From NCBI GenBank assembly GCA_036852015.1, contig JAANDG010000058.1:248001-312000 (forward strand): a stretch of DNA of 64,000 nt, written 5' to 3'. Under the pieces are notes generated by a model, which was not told the origin of the DNA, ran no database searches, and saw nothing but the letters and a program-made list of their open reading frames with translations. Source of the stretch: Pelodera strongyloides. Taxonomy: Eukaryota > Nematoda > Chromadorea > Rhabditida > Rhabditidae. The translations under genes and the position numbers were made by a program. Of this stretch, positions 25,835-38,172 are shown in pieces. Each line of letters opens with the position of its first letter. Position 1 is the stretch's first letter.

Positions 25835-28800
25835 ATGGGCAACAGGATGCGTTTCTCGATGGACAGTATACTGGCCGCTGCCGAAGCACGACATCACAAC
25901 AATCATGTTTCGAGCCGGAAAAGGTTCGACTTGGCGCTTAGGCTTAGGCTTAGGTTTAGTCTTATGCATAGGCTTAGGCTTGTCTTGAGAATCAATGGTA
26001 AACATTCCTAAAAGACTGCTAACCTAAGAAGGAAACATTGTTCCTACAAAATGCCGCAACCCGACTCCACTATAATATTCTACCACATTTCCAACATTTT
26101 CCATGCAAGGTCAAAACACGAAATCTTTAGAGTACACGGCGGCTTCGATGAGGAGAATTCCCCTGCTTCGAAGGTGATCTTCCTCGACCGCGAGGACGTG
26201 CTCAGTGCCATGGAGAGGGTGGTCGACGCAGCTGTCAATTCTAATGCGCGGAGTTCAAAACAAAACAAAGTGATTCAGAATAGTACGGTGCAGGTTGACA
26301 CCGAGAAAGACAATAGATGTGTGCCAGATCAATGCCCGAGTACGTCTACGCCGCAGATCACCACGGCATCGTGTTCCATGACAGTGTACCCAGAACCCAG
26401 CTCTTCCATGTCACTCACGACGAACTCGGTAAGACACTTTATTAGTTCTTCTGTATGTAAGGCAGCTGAGTTTTTTTAGGAACAAACTAGGAATACGTAT
26501 AATAACTTTTCCGAACTGGGATTTAATTTCCTTATCGGCAGCATATAATATCTTGCGGATATTGATTCGGCTGCATTTTATAAAAGTGAAGAGGTGGGTT
26601 AGAACATGGCACACGAAACCCCCGTTCCATACATTACATTTTGTGACATATGCAAGATTTCCGTCATTTTCAGCAAGGAATATCGGATCAAAATTTGCAT
26701 ACGTCCTTGGGAGAAGATGAAAAGGCGCAGATGATGAGGAATTCTATACGTCTGCCTTTAGCGATGCACGCAAATTCGGGGAGAGATCAACACCAGAACA
26801 AGGTTGGTAATGTTTTGTGAAGTGGTGGTTGGAGTTGGGAATCTTCCTATTTGAGCGCATAGCATGTGATCACTTAGTAATTCTAATTCTAAATCCGTGT
26901 ACTTCATTACATCTTTGACATCCTCACATCCTTGATAACATTGACGGTTTTTTGATTTATCTCTATATATAGGACGATGTCATCCTATTTAATACTAAGT
27001 ATTATACGACCATTGCTTGTGTACTTTAGGATGACCCGCCAGTGCTGGAAAAGATCAGTTCACTCAACGGCAGTGAACAACCTACTGAGGAACTTTTTGC
27101 GAAGAATGTTTTCTATTCAAAACCCGATGATGATGCCGATTCCCCATGCTCTTCAAGGGAGGATCTGCAGGGAGCGAGTCCTTCTGGGGACCACTTCTCC
27201 CATCCCCTTGATGAAGACGACGGGTGTGAGGAGGATGACGATTCCAAGGGGTCAGCTTTGTCTTTCGATGGCCCACTGGCTAAGTGCCTCCACGTTTCAA
27301 GTACTCTATTAACGAAGACTAGACTGAGCTGTTCACTATTTCACTTGTTATCGGAACACTATTACTTACACAGAAAAACGGAATAATTGCCCAAACCACA
27401 GAAAAACCGTCGTTGGCTTGTCACCAATTTTTTTTTACCTAAAAACCATCTGACGACTGGTTCGTGATCATTTGCTGACCTGTTTCTGACGGTTTTCAAT
27501 GAAAATTGGTCGCCACATTGTCACGAAGGGGTGTCACTAAATGGGTTGGCACACGAACAACCAGTGCACCGTCACCAAATGGGTTCACCCATTTCTTATG
27601 TACCTATGATTTTTCAGGGACGCGCCGAGCGGGAGCAAGTCCAAGTCTGGGGCAACGAAGCCGGCCTACTCTTATATTGCATTGATCGCAATGGCGATTC
27701 TCAATTCTCCGGAGAAGAAGCTGACTTTATCGCAGATTTGCGATTTTATCGTCAGTCGGTTCCAGTATTATCGGTGGGTCCTGGGAGATAGATACCTGCT
27801 CTCTCTCACTCTATGTATTCTCTCACACTCTTTCCTTCACTCTCCTGCACGTACATGTTTTTCATACTAGCTTCCTGTCTAGCTTACATCTGTAGCGCTG
27901 ACTCAGCGTTCTAGTCCCTCACAGCATCGCGGCAGTTAAACCCTTACTGTTAGTGCTCTGGTGGATCGCAGCGTCGAGTACTGCTTTTAGCTCTTGGTGC
28001 CCTAGTGTCCTAACGCTAAGCCAATAACTGATCACCTTTTTGTTATGAAACTTGAGCTGATCCGTCTTGTGTGGAAAACGGGTATCGAAAATAGTGATCA
28101 AATTACGGAAAACATATCTTATTTTCTTGTTTTTAACATAACAGTGCAACGAACACTGACAATCAAAACAACTAATACGTTGTTGTAAATAGGGTGAGCA
28201 ATTCGAGGGGAGATCTTTATACATAGTTATCATATTTGAAACTTAACGGAAAATTGTTGAGTTGCTTACATACCATTCCATTTCGGATGTACCCTGGACA
28301 TACGACATACTAACAGATCAAATTGATGAAATTTGAGAATATTACACAGCTCTGTGCTTTGCTTTTAATGAAGAACTACTGCGAACGTGAGAACACAATG
28401 ATTCTTTACTTCTACTTTATTAGCTTGCGTTCGTAAAAAGTGGTTGTTGGCTGGGCATACTTTGTTATCTTTCTATTGTATCGGTAGCTGGTATGCTTCT
28501 ACAGTCCTCTCTCTCCATCTCTCTCCGTCTCTCTCTTTCACTACCGTGTGCATCTCGCTCTCCCTCTTTTTGTCTCTCGTCACTTTCATTGCTCTCCTAC
28601 TCCCTCGCTTTTACAACTCCGTAGAGGCGCGATAAGAAGCTAGGAAGCTATTCTAACAACGGCTCAAAAGTAAATGTTTTTCTTTCCACGGTAAACCCCA
28701 TGGCTTAGGGGAAAGAACTCTGCGAAACAGTGCAACGATTTTTAGTAATTCGAAATCTGTTTTCACAGTTCAAGGAGAAAATATTCGAGGATTTTCCACA

Positions 28801-31040
28801 CATAAAATGATGATGTTTTTTTCACTTTGGTCGACCAAGCTTCCTGTTTGATTCGATATATAAATGTTCCTATTTTCAGAGACAAGTATCCAGCGTGGCA
28901 GAATTCTATTCGACACAACCTCAGTTTAAACGATTGTTTCGTAAAAATCCCGAGGGAACCTGGGAACCCAGGCAAAGGGAACTACTGGGCGCTGGACCCT
29001 CGAGCTGAAGACATGTTCGATAATGGATCGTTTCTAAGGAGGCGAAAGAGGTAACGAATATCTGTCCTACACCACAAAACATCGCGCAGGCGTCGCACAC
29101 ACTTGCAAGCGGGGGTGCGCGGGGGTGTGCTAAGGTGCAAAGTTCAACTTTTTGAATGTTCAACACTCGTGTAATGTAGTGAGCGAAGCTGTAAGTTAAG
29201 TTACTGTTTAAGATGTTAGTTGTTGTTAACCAATAAACCTAACTCCTTTATTTCATACTTTCCTCCAAAGACTAATAATTTCGTGATTTTGGCACATAGA
29301 GATCCTTCTCTGTGATAACATGAGCAATGTGTCGGGTTGTATAACGCGTCCAATGCGTACATTATCTCCCTTATCTGTTTTCCTATAAAACACTAAGACT
29401 ACCGTAGTCTTGTGCAAACAGTTTTCTTATACATGCACTTGTATTATTTCAGAACTGATCTTTGATGGGAATGCATTTTATCTCTAGTAGTATGTTAGTT
29501 CATGACATTATGATTATTCTAGGACCCTGTACCCTGTACTTTCTAAGGTAATGCAAGGATACAATTTTTTTACGCCGTTCACACTTGGCTGCAATAATTT
29601 CCATCTGGCATTGTCACAGCGAACACTTTATTTAATTCCAAAGCCAACCTTATTTCCAATAATAATATACAATGGCGCCATAATTGCCATTTTGAAATTC
29701 CGGCAATAATCTTATTATATAAAGGAGAAGAGTTTGTCACGGGTTTGTTTTTATGTGCACAACGAAATCCCTTCATAAAGAAAATTCTTCGATCGAAAGA
29801 GCATACAAAATCGTTGTCGCTGGCGAGATTCGAACCCACAGCAGCACACAACCTCTCGATTCACAGTCCAACGCTCTACCGGTTGAGCTATGCTAGCTTA
29901 TCATAGGGGTAGCAATATGCTCTACATAAGCACCGTCAATGGCAAATTTGCATGGTAGCATTAGTCGAGTGGAGATCCAAACTGATTATTATACGTTTCC
30001 ACTAGAGCTCGGCGCGCGCTGCGCGCGCGCCTCGCTCTAGCGTTTTACGTTTTACTTGAGCGTTCGCGCAAGCCTTATATTTTATGTACTATTTTCCTTT
30101 TTTTTCTGCGTTAAATGCGCATCTGACATCATCGTTGAAGTTGATTTACATCATTAATATATCACTACGGTGAAGTTTGTCCAAACTGATTATTATACGT
30201 TTCCACAATCAGAGACGTGTGAATGTAAGTGGCACGGAAGAGAAAGAGACGAGAGTTAACTTTTTACATTGTAGCAATTTTAAATAGGGAAACAATCGGC
30301 CGAAGGCCGATTCCTCCAGTCGGAGAAGAGCCCGTAGGGCTCTTCGAACGGCTGGTAAGAATAATAAATGTGGAATTGAATTGTCCAACTAGGATTGTTT
30401 TCCCATTTTTCCACAACATTTATGTGGCAAAGTTATTTGTTATTTGCCACCGACTTTGGCAAACATAATAATAATATGGAGAACTAATGGAACAAACTTA
30501 GTTTTTCTCTCGGCTTCTTGAGAAATATAGTTTTATTTATTCGGGGAAATATTCTTTTGTGGATATGAGATTTGAGAATAGAGAACCTTGTTCAGGAGTT
30601 CAGGGGGGGGGGGGGTTTGCAAAGTAATATTAGTAAGTCATGTAAATATTCTGAGGCAAAATGCGATCTCGAAAGTGTCAATGAACTCGACAGATACTCG
30701 AAACCCTTATTTCGCCCTTTTCAGGTTCAAGCGGAAACCAGAAGGCGGTGAACTGGCGGCTCTCGGGTTTCCATTCCCTCCTGGAATTTCTTTCCTTCCG
30801 TCTCCCCTACCGATGACCATGCGTCCACCTCTCTCCCTTCCCAATCAGATGCCATCGTCCCCAATTATCCCTCCCTCACTGCCACTTCACCGGGGAATAC
30901 CCCTCCCGGGAGGACCGCTCCCACTCCCGCCGTTCTTCTTCGCAGGCCTCCCGCCTGGGCTTGATCACCAGCAACTTCTGGCCTCAATGGCAGCCAACTT
31001 GCCTCCGACGAGCTCCCCGGAATCAGAATCAAGCTCCTAA
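25835..31040 (+). CDS. unc-130: FoxD-type forkhead transcription factor, UNC-130 orthologue
   Basis: Nuclear DNA-binding factor; FoxD/UNC-130 proteins mostly repress transcription during neuronal and mesodermal patterning (family knowledge). Exons 25835-25923, 26131-26428, 26674-26802, 27030-27283, 27618-27773, 28880-29050 and 30725-31040 join in frame to 470 codons plus TAA. The forkhead domain (residues ~271-366) starts [20 protein letters not shown], continues [14 protein letters not shown], then [20 protein letters not shown] (recognition helix 3) and [20 protein letters not shown], ending RRRKRFKRKP; this is the FoxD pattern. One intron splits the domain after QYYR. The N-terminus has FSMDSIL, an EH1-like Groucho-binding motif. 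Residues ~190-255 are acidic, and ~370-460 are Pro/Leu-rich. The start ATG (25835) follows a TTTTTCAG acceptor, possibly for a spliced leader; an earlier out-of-frame ATG lies at 25831. The fourth exon's donor (GTGCCT) is chosen by phase. Confidence 0.93.
29716..29895 (-). mobile_element. tRNA-derived SINE, copy 2, in last unc-130 intron
   Basis: On the minus strand the 5' part resembles a tRNA: a D-arm/A-box AGCTCAACCGGTAGAGC, an anticodon-like loop CTGTGAA (GTG would be His), and a B box GTGGGTTCGAATCTCG. The anticodon stem has one mismatch, the acceptor stems do not pair, and an unrelated ~110 bp body follows, so it is not a functional tRNA gene. The body and tail match copy 1 at 4113-4292. 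Confidence 0.75.
29976..30206. repeat. 27 bp direct repeats flanking a GC-rich palindromic insert
   Basis: tccaaactgattattatacg plus tttccac occurs at 29976-30002 and exactly again at 30180-30206. The 177 bp between begins with a palindromic GCGCGC-rich block (ctagagctcggcgcgcgctg ... cgcctcgctctag) at about 30003-30041. This could be a long target duplication around an insertion, or a local segmental duplication. Confidence 0.6.
30603..30615 (+). repeat. Poly-G tract (13 G)
   Basis: Uninterrupted run of 13 G in the last unc-130 intron. Confidence 0.9.
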
Positions 31041-31809
31041 AGGAAGGAACGGCTAGAGAATTGCCCATTCCCCCGTTAAAGCGGTATGGCATGTGGTTGA
31101 TGAAGCTTCCACGACGTGCCGGTGGGGCACACAATTGCGATACATAAGAACGCATTCAACAACCATGTGTCATGCCCCTAGAACTTTTGTATAAGTTTTG
31201 ACTTGATTTCACAAATGAGGCATTTTATTGGATTAGAAACATTATTAGATTTTCGTTGCGTTATCATTTCGTACCTCCGTTCATGCTTTCCAATGCTTCG
31301 TCCAAATTTTGTGTGGAGTGCAATTCAAAAATTTTACCGGTATTTTTGTCTGTCGGCCTTTGTTATCATAGACAGTGGTTTAACTTTTTTTGGACGCAGA
31401 TGATTGTCTTTTTCTGTGCAAGTATATCGGTACTATAATTATAGTAGTATTACTGTTTCATCCGTCACCAATTCTTGGGTATCTAAAGTTACTCCGTTGT
31501 TCTTTTCGCAATGTTTCTCAGAACCTTCACGACTACTGAGCTTCTTGGAATATCGAATTGTAAATAGAAGGTTGTGAACCAAAATCCCATATGATAAATA
31601 ATATGCACCTAGTATCGTTTCACGTTAGGAATGTTATCGACTCTACCATTGTTTACTAGGGCAAGTACAAGTGTGAGTCGTAGAATCCATAGTCCGACAT
31701 GCTAGCTCCCTTGAAATGATAGTGCTTCTACTCTCAATGTCTACCCTATTTGATTTATACAACAATCAGATTGTAGATGTATAGCCTGTTTTAGCAATAA
31801 GATAGTAAG

Positions 31810-31872
31810 ATGTAAACCCTAAGAATCCAAGACCAACAAAAACCAAGCGTGGTTTTCCCCGACGAGCTTTTC
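31810..31872. repeat. Copy of an MLT-10-like intron fragment
   Basis: About 60 bp (gatgtaaaccctaagaatcc ... gcgtggttttcccc) nearly identical to 35891-35953, which lies in an intron of the MLT-10-like gene 4 kb away. Confidence 0.75.
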
Positions 31873-33208
31873 TTTCCCGCATGAATATGATCTTCAGTAT
31901 TTTCATTCAGGTTTCGATTTAATTTAATTTAATAGAACATATATTTATTACGAATATTATTATTCATTAACACACATTATTACACCTTTATTTTATGCAT
32001 TATAGTAAATCAGAACCAGAGGCCGGCTTCTCCGTATGATATGTCATATACTATGTGACAAGTTAGCAAACAGTTTTTCATTGATTCTATGCTATGTATA
32101 AGAATGAACAAGAGTATGGTATAAACCTGATATTCACATTTAACCAAATCAACTGGAACAACTTATAGTAGTACATTAAAAGATAAGTTTGCGCTCTTAG
32201 ATCGTGCTGGTTTCTTTGTTGTTTTTACAGAGTGCTTGTATGTGTTGTACATAAAACGTTTGTCTTTTTGACCGTCTGAGTGTCAAGTGGAATTGTTATT
32301 ACTATTCATGAATATCACTCTTTCTTTAACTCTTTGGTATGATCACTCTTCTGGTATTGAACTACAGTACTACAGTAATCGGTCCACCCGTCCGTGCACT
32401 CTACTTCTACTCATGTAAACCATGTATCCACAAACATATTCATATTCAAAGCCTTCAGGTGTTACAGTATCCATATCTTGTGTAAAGGTGTATGCTCTCT
32501 ATCGCGCGCATGTCGATCTCAATTTGTCGGTTGCCGGTGGTTGTGGTGGCAAAGTGGTAGTGTTCGCCCCTCATAAACCAACCCAACACAGGTGACCCCG
32601 CGGGATCAAAGCCTGCCGCCGCCCCACTCCGCTGATAACACGACAAGTTTACAAGGAGCACTATGAACCCCGACAACGCACGGCTGTCGCTATCTATCCA
32701 AGAAACAACTTGTCTGGGAATGTTAATATGGCTGGAAAGGAGAGGGATCGTATGCTAATTTGTGCAAAGTTTCCGTTGGAATTCTAACCAGACGAGGAAA
32801 AGACGGGTAGGTGGTTTTCGTGATAACATACCCAATGGAGTGGCAAATAGTGTTACTCTCTCACGGGGGGATACTTTTGGGATTTCTTTTGCAAATAACT
32901 GAAAATTTCTACTACACTTTGGCTTTTGTTCTTTTGCCTATAAAATTCCATTCATACATTATCACAAAAAAAGAGAAATTCGCATGATAACATCTCATTA
33001 TGACAATCGAAAATTGCGCATATATTATATGCTAATTAGTGAAACTTGAATACTGAACAGGATCCTAGCGCGCTTCTGTTCACTCGACCGTGTGATAATT
33101 TGCCCAAACGAAACCTTGGCTCTGTTGATATTTCGTAGCGATCAAAAGCAAATTGAAATGGAGAGAAGGCGATGTTAATCTACAAGGAGAACAAAACATA
33201 AGCATGTT

Positions 33209-33225
33209 GGGGGGGGGGGGGGGGG
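33209..33225 (+). repeat. Poly-G tract (17 G)
   Basis: Uninterrupted run of 17 G in intergenic sequence. Confidence 0.9.
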
Positions 33226-34289
33226 TGACAATAATTATGGAGTATGGACTTTCATCCAAAGCGTATGACGAATTTCGCAAAAATTCTGGGCAGAGTATGC
33301 GAGGGGTTAGCAGATGACAAATTCTCGAGTCAACAGCATCCTTGCATTTTCCAAACAAATTGTTGTTTCAAGTTCACTGTATTCGAGATCTGAGTATGTA
33401 TTATCCGGTAGCTATCTCTGTCTCCGTCTTTCTCTTAGCGCTATGGTATCAGACGTGTAAGCCAACCAAAAAAAAAGCAACTGTTGGTGTCATCTCCCTA
33501 CATTATTGCGCAACATGGCAATTGCTCAATTTACACTGTTTATTGATGATATGATTAAGCGTAATCATTACCACTTTTTGACAACCGTAAATCAGTTATA
33601 TAGATAGATTGTGCAATCTTTTGGTAAACATTGAATAAGAAAAATTGTTGGGAAGGTACGGGATCGGCATAGGCCGCATAGGGTCAACTTTGCTTGCAGT
33701 TTAACATAAATAAAGATACAAAAATCATTATAACTCTTTACTGACTGTGAAAACAAAAGTAACATGAAAGAAATAAAAGTGAAAATAAGCTGTCTGTCCT
33801 AACGAAAGACGTGGAGCAGATATGTAGTAAAATAAGAAAAAGAGTGAAAGTAATATATTTAACAACTACACAACAGGATAGTGTATATATTCGTGTGAGT
33901 ATCAAAAGGATGAGGTAAGAAATGAAAATGAAAGATAGGGTCAACTCTTCATACATTTTGAAGAGGTTTACGTTTTTACTGGGCAATTCAAACTTCCAAC
34001 TCTCATTGAAATGAGGCGCACGAGCATTTCTCAGTAATATTTTTTTATTTTTTTATTTTGAATATTTATTATATTTTATTATACTCATTAAAAGAGCGCA
34101 ACGCCGTGAGAGACGATGAGAAAGAAAAATCAAAGTAGATGATATAGATACTAGGATATAATTTGCACCAACAGTATATAGATTAAAACGATGTTGATAG
34201 TGAATCAAAGAATTTGGTCTACATCTAGCTGAAGAATTTTACACTATATTTATTGCCATAATTTTATATTATATCGTGATCCGGGATCC

Positions 34290-34399
34290 CACGTCTTTTA
34301 ACCGAGCTTTTAACATTTAACTCCTTATTCTTCAAGCGAGCTCCCACGTCTTTTAACCGAGCGATCATCAACTATTCTTTATTTAAAAATATTCTCATG
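34290..34399 (-). pseudogene. Partial copy of an MLT-10-like exon
   Basis: On the minus strand 34325-34399 resembles the exon at 40197-40340 and the intron beside it, giving an [19 protein letters not shown] reading after an AG acceptor. The cccacgtcttttaaccgagc block is repeated a second time at about 34290. The similarity stops inside the exon and no flanking exon partner is seen, so this is a broken duplicate about 6 kb from its source. Confidence 0.65.
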
Positions 34400-34719
34400 A
34401 TCCGGACCCTTCACTGATGAAGAATGCGCAATCGCCGCAAACAGTGACCAAATTTAGTGGCATTTCTGGAGACGTCAAGAGGAATTTCACACCTGTCGCG
34501 CACCCCTGGCACACCAATTGTGTAAATATTGTGCGAAGTTTGAAGCTTGGCTTCGTTTGTGTCGCCGTCTATACTATCTATTTGAATTTAGCAGGGAACT
34601 TGAGATAAACAAAACACAAAACACAAATACTAAATTCTTAAGCGTATGATGTCTTACTACTTACTAACAGTAATAGACAAGGCGCAATTCAAACGTTGAA
34701 TTATCACACTTGTGGTCGA

Positions 34720-37068
34720 TTAACTTAGGACTGATGGTGATAATACCGCCGTGAAGATAGCTCCGGTAGAAAGGTGTGCTGGACTTAGTGCGGACGGCGA
34801 GAGCACAAGTGCTCCCACATAGGATGGCGATAGTATGATCGGTGAGAGGACAAATGGTCTGAAATTGGTTGAATCCACTTATTCAGATACTTCTAGGGTA
34901 GTGTGTAGAAAAGGCTTTAGATCTGCGCATTAGCTCCGTCCCACACTGTTGCTTGAATCGTGTTTGACGCAGCAAAACGTCGGGACGGAGTGTTTTTCCT
35001 CGATTTAGATTTAGGTGTAAGTCTCTAGTAAGTAACTAGGTATATTAAAATACCATTCTTTCTACAGCAGAACCAACCCGGTTGTTTTAAGCAACCTGAT
35101 TTTTTTATCAATCGGAATCCAAACTTTTTCAAATTTCCAAGAAATTATTAAAATAAACTTGCGATAGAACGAGGGGCGTCAGTACATGGGGCGTAAGTAT
35201 AATTGGACTCAGGCATAGAGGGGTCAAAATCAGGGGAGTCATGACCTGAAAGTAGAATTCATCATTTTGAACAAACCTTCAAAATATGCTTTAAAGGGAT
35301 CGGCTCACCTTAAATTGTATCTGTTTTTTTTGTTTCTTTATTTTCTATAAGGGATGATAAAAATTTGGAATCCAAAAAGTAGTGTTCTATTTCAATACTC
35401 ACGGAGATATTAGGTGATAAAGTGGTGCATTGATCGGCCCAAAATGGCAAAGGGTAATTGTCTCTACAGGACAATTACCCTTTGCCATTTTGGACCGACA
35501 AATCCACCACTTTATCACCTAATATCTCCGTGAGTATTGAATTAGAAAACTACTTTTTGTATTCCAAATTTTTATTATCCCTTATAGAAAATAAAGAAAC
35601 AAAAAAAAACAGATACAATTTAAGGTGAACCGATCCCTTTAACTCCGTCCGTTTATCAACCACAAATACATTGAAACATAAAGTGTACCCACCTGCGGTG
35701 ACAAAATGAACGGCGTCATCAAGAACGGTGATAGTATAAGTGGCACACCAACTCCGGGACTCAGAACTGAAGCTAGTGCTGTTGTACACATAAGAATAAT
35801 TATACTTTTTTTGTTGTGGAAACCGAACCTGCATAAATTAAGCCTACCACTACAACATTCAGGAATGGCTTTGGTTACATTAGGTAATATGATGTAAACC
35901 CTAATAATCCAAGACCAACAGAACCCAAGCGTGGTTTTCCCCCAACGAGTATTTCTGCCGGTTCTGCCCAAACTTACTGATGGGATCCAATGCCAGAGGA
36001 CTTAGGACAACAGGATCCCATAGTTCTGGTGAGAGAATTATTGGTGAGAGAAGACGGGGAGCGACGATTACCGGGGTGAAGATCCAAGGAGACAAAACTA
36101 AAGAGCAACACATACTTGACTGACATATAGACAATGAATTCAAGAAGCCTCCTGGCTCTAGATAAAGCCGTCATCTCGTTTACTCAGGACCTCTGCGACC
36201 AAGTCACAAGCGTTGTAACACTGTATTTAATCACCCTTGAATAAAGGAGCGCTTTCTCGTGGCGTAAAAAGATTTATTTAAAAAAGTTGGAGCTCCCACG
36301 CATGCTTTTCTAATCATATACAGTTTACGCGCAGACTCACATGGGTGGCGTTCCACAACTAGCAGGACGCTGTCACGACATAGCAACTAGCCAACTTGGA
36401 GTTTATTGCTTTAGTGATGGCTCCAATGGGTTACAGCCAGATAAAAAAAGTACAAACGACGATTTGAGTTGTCACGCAAAGGTCTTCTCTGTTGGATCTG
36501 GAATCTACGTTGACATCATCCGCAGTGACTCAGCTTCCGATGATTTAAAAATAAAACTCGCCTAAGATTCCGAAAACGCAAGGCGACAGCACAATCGGGG
36601 TGAAGATAATCGGTGATAGAACGAAAGGCTGCGAAGCCAGAACTGGGTCCCCCACCACTGGCAGGAACGCTACTGGCGTTAGAACCACTCCCTGAAATAG
36701 TCTTATGTGCGCCATTTGCATCCTTCAATCATTTGTTTAGAATAATAGTCTTTGCTTGTTCTGTTATTTTTTCGTTGTTTCTTTGGTGTGGGCTGTGAAG
36801 GATCTTATTGGTTGGGGTGATGGCTCTAGGAGCGCTGTAGGACTTGATGCAAGCGGTAGTAAGTGGCACCTGAGCCCTACCACTGCCATCACGGTGAAGC
36901 TGCTACCAATGAGGTTCATATATGAATACTTGCGATAAAATATGAATTTTTGAATTACATTCTTGTGGTATGTAGTTGGGCCCTTGTCAGTACGAGCTGT
37001 TGTGAAGCATGTTCGTCTTAGGGTATCCATTTGATTATGTGTGTCTTTTTTGATATATGTGATCAATA

Positions 37069-37114
<46 letters not shown>

Positions 37115-38121
37115 GTGGAGAAATGCCGTTAGAATTAGCACGGGTGGGTAATTTCGCACGACCTGCTGCAATGTCATGGGTGAAAATAATAAACATACCC
37201 ATCTTTTTACTCGTTTGTGAACATTATGCCTTCGGTTGAGACTCAGAAACTGATTTCGATATTCTTCGGTTTTATTGTACGGTACAGGCATGATTGTGGT
37301 CCTGGAATGTTTTGAGTAGGGTATCATTTGGTTGCAGGGTATTATTGAGTAGAGGTAAATAAGAGTGATATAGAGATAGAGAGAGAGAAGCTATACAAAG
37401 AGAGACTGATCATGGAGAGGAGAAGAAAGAAAACAATAGTATAATCCAACAAGTTACCGTTTCGACGCGTCTTCAACGCACTGCCCATTTGCATCTCTCG
37501 TGTGACATTTGATGAAAGCTTTGCTTGGCTCCGATCCGGCCTTCTGAACATACAAGATTTTCAAATTTGCCTGAAATTCTGCGGATGAGCCGAATTAACC
37601 ATAACATTAACCCTACAACGACACCCCCAGTTCCGACACTAAACTAACAGCAATCCAAAGAGTATATATAGAACAGTAACCCTAACTCAAAGCTGCTAGG
37701 ATGATTTATCTTCCTTTATATAAGAGCGATCAAGAAATGAAACGAAAAGCACCTTCTTTTTATCCGTTATTTCCAGCGTTCCGTTGTCTGCCACTAGAAC
37801 TCGCCCGTCTACGGCCAAGTCATGAATCGTCTGCTCCAAATGTTTATCGACCTGAAAGCGTCCAAAGGCGAGTGAATTTTATAAATACTTTTATTTGTAA
37901 GTATTTTAGGGTACTCCTACAAACACAAAAAAAAATTGTTGTTGATTTTACTCCAGTTTTTGTTGTAAAGGTTTATGGAAAGGAAAATTTTGTGCACCAA
38001 TTATTGGCTTGCCTTTTCATCGTCGAATCCTTCTGTGCTGTTTAGTGCTGTCGCATTCGCAAACGGTGATCCTTTACCGTAAAACAAAAGCCTCTGATTG
38101 GGTGTTAGCGTCGTTCGGCCT

Positions 38122-38172
<51 letters not shown>

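Larger units (their letters stand above)
31041..34719. other. Intergenic region downstream of unc-130 and of the MLT-10-like gene
   Basis: Convergent spacer with no supported gene. It includes the unc-130 3' UTR, a 17-G tract at 33209-33225, a tRNA-like sequence near 32540-32625 (A-box-like TGGCAAAGTGG, degenerate B box), and two fragments similar to parts of the MLT-10-like gene (31810-31872 and 34290-34399, listed separately). Confidence 0.6.

Noticed and set aside
29820..29895. tRNA gene (His-like) on the minus strand
   Set aside because: Acceptor stems do not pair, the anticodon stem has a mismatch, and the sequence continues into a repeated body; it is the head of a SINE.
32540..32625. 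tRNA-like sequence with A-box TGGCAAAGTGG
   Set aside because: No credible cloverleaf and only a degenerate B box; at most a tRNA-derived relic.
36764..37327. 187-codon minus-strand ORF
   Set aside because: Reads through a (TA)n repeat; only its upstream end (37163-37241) fits the MLT-10-like gene.
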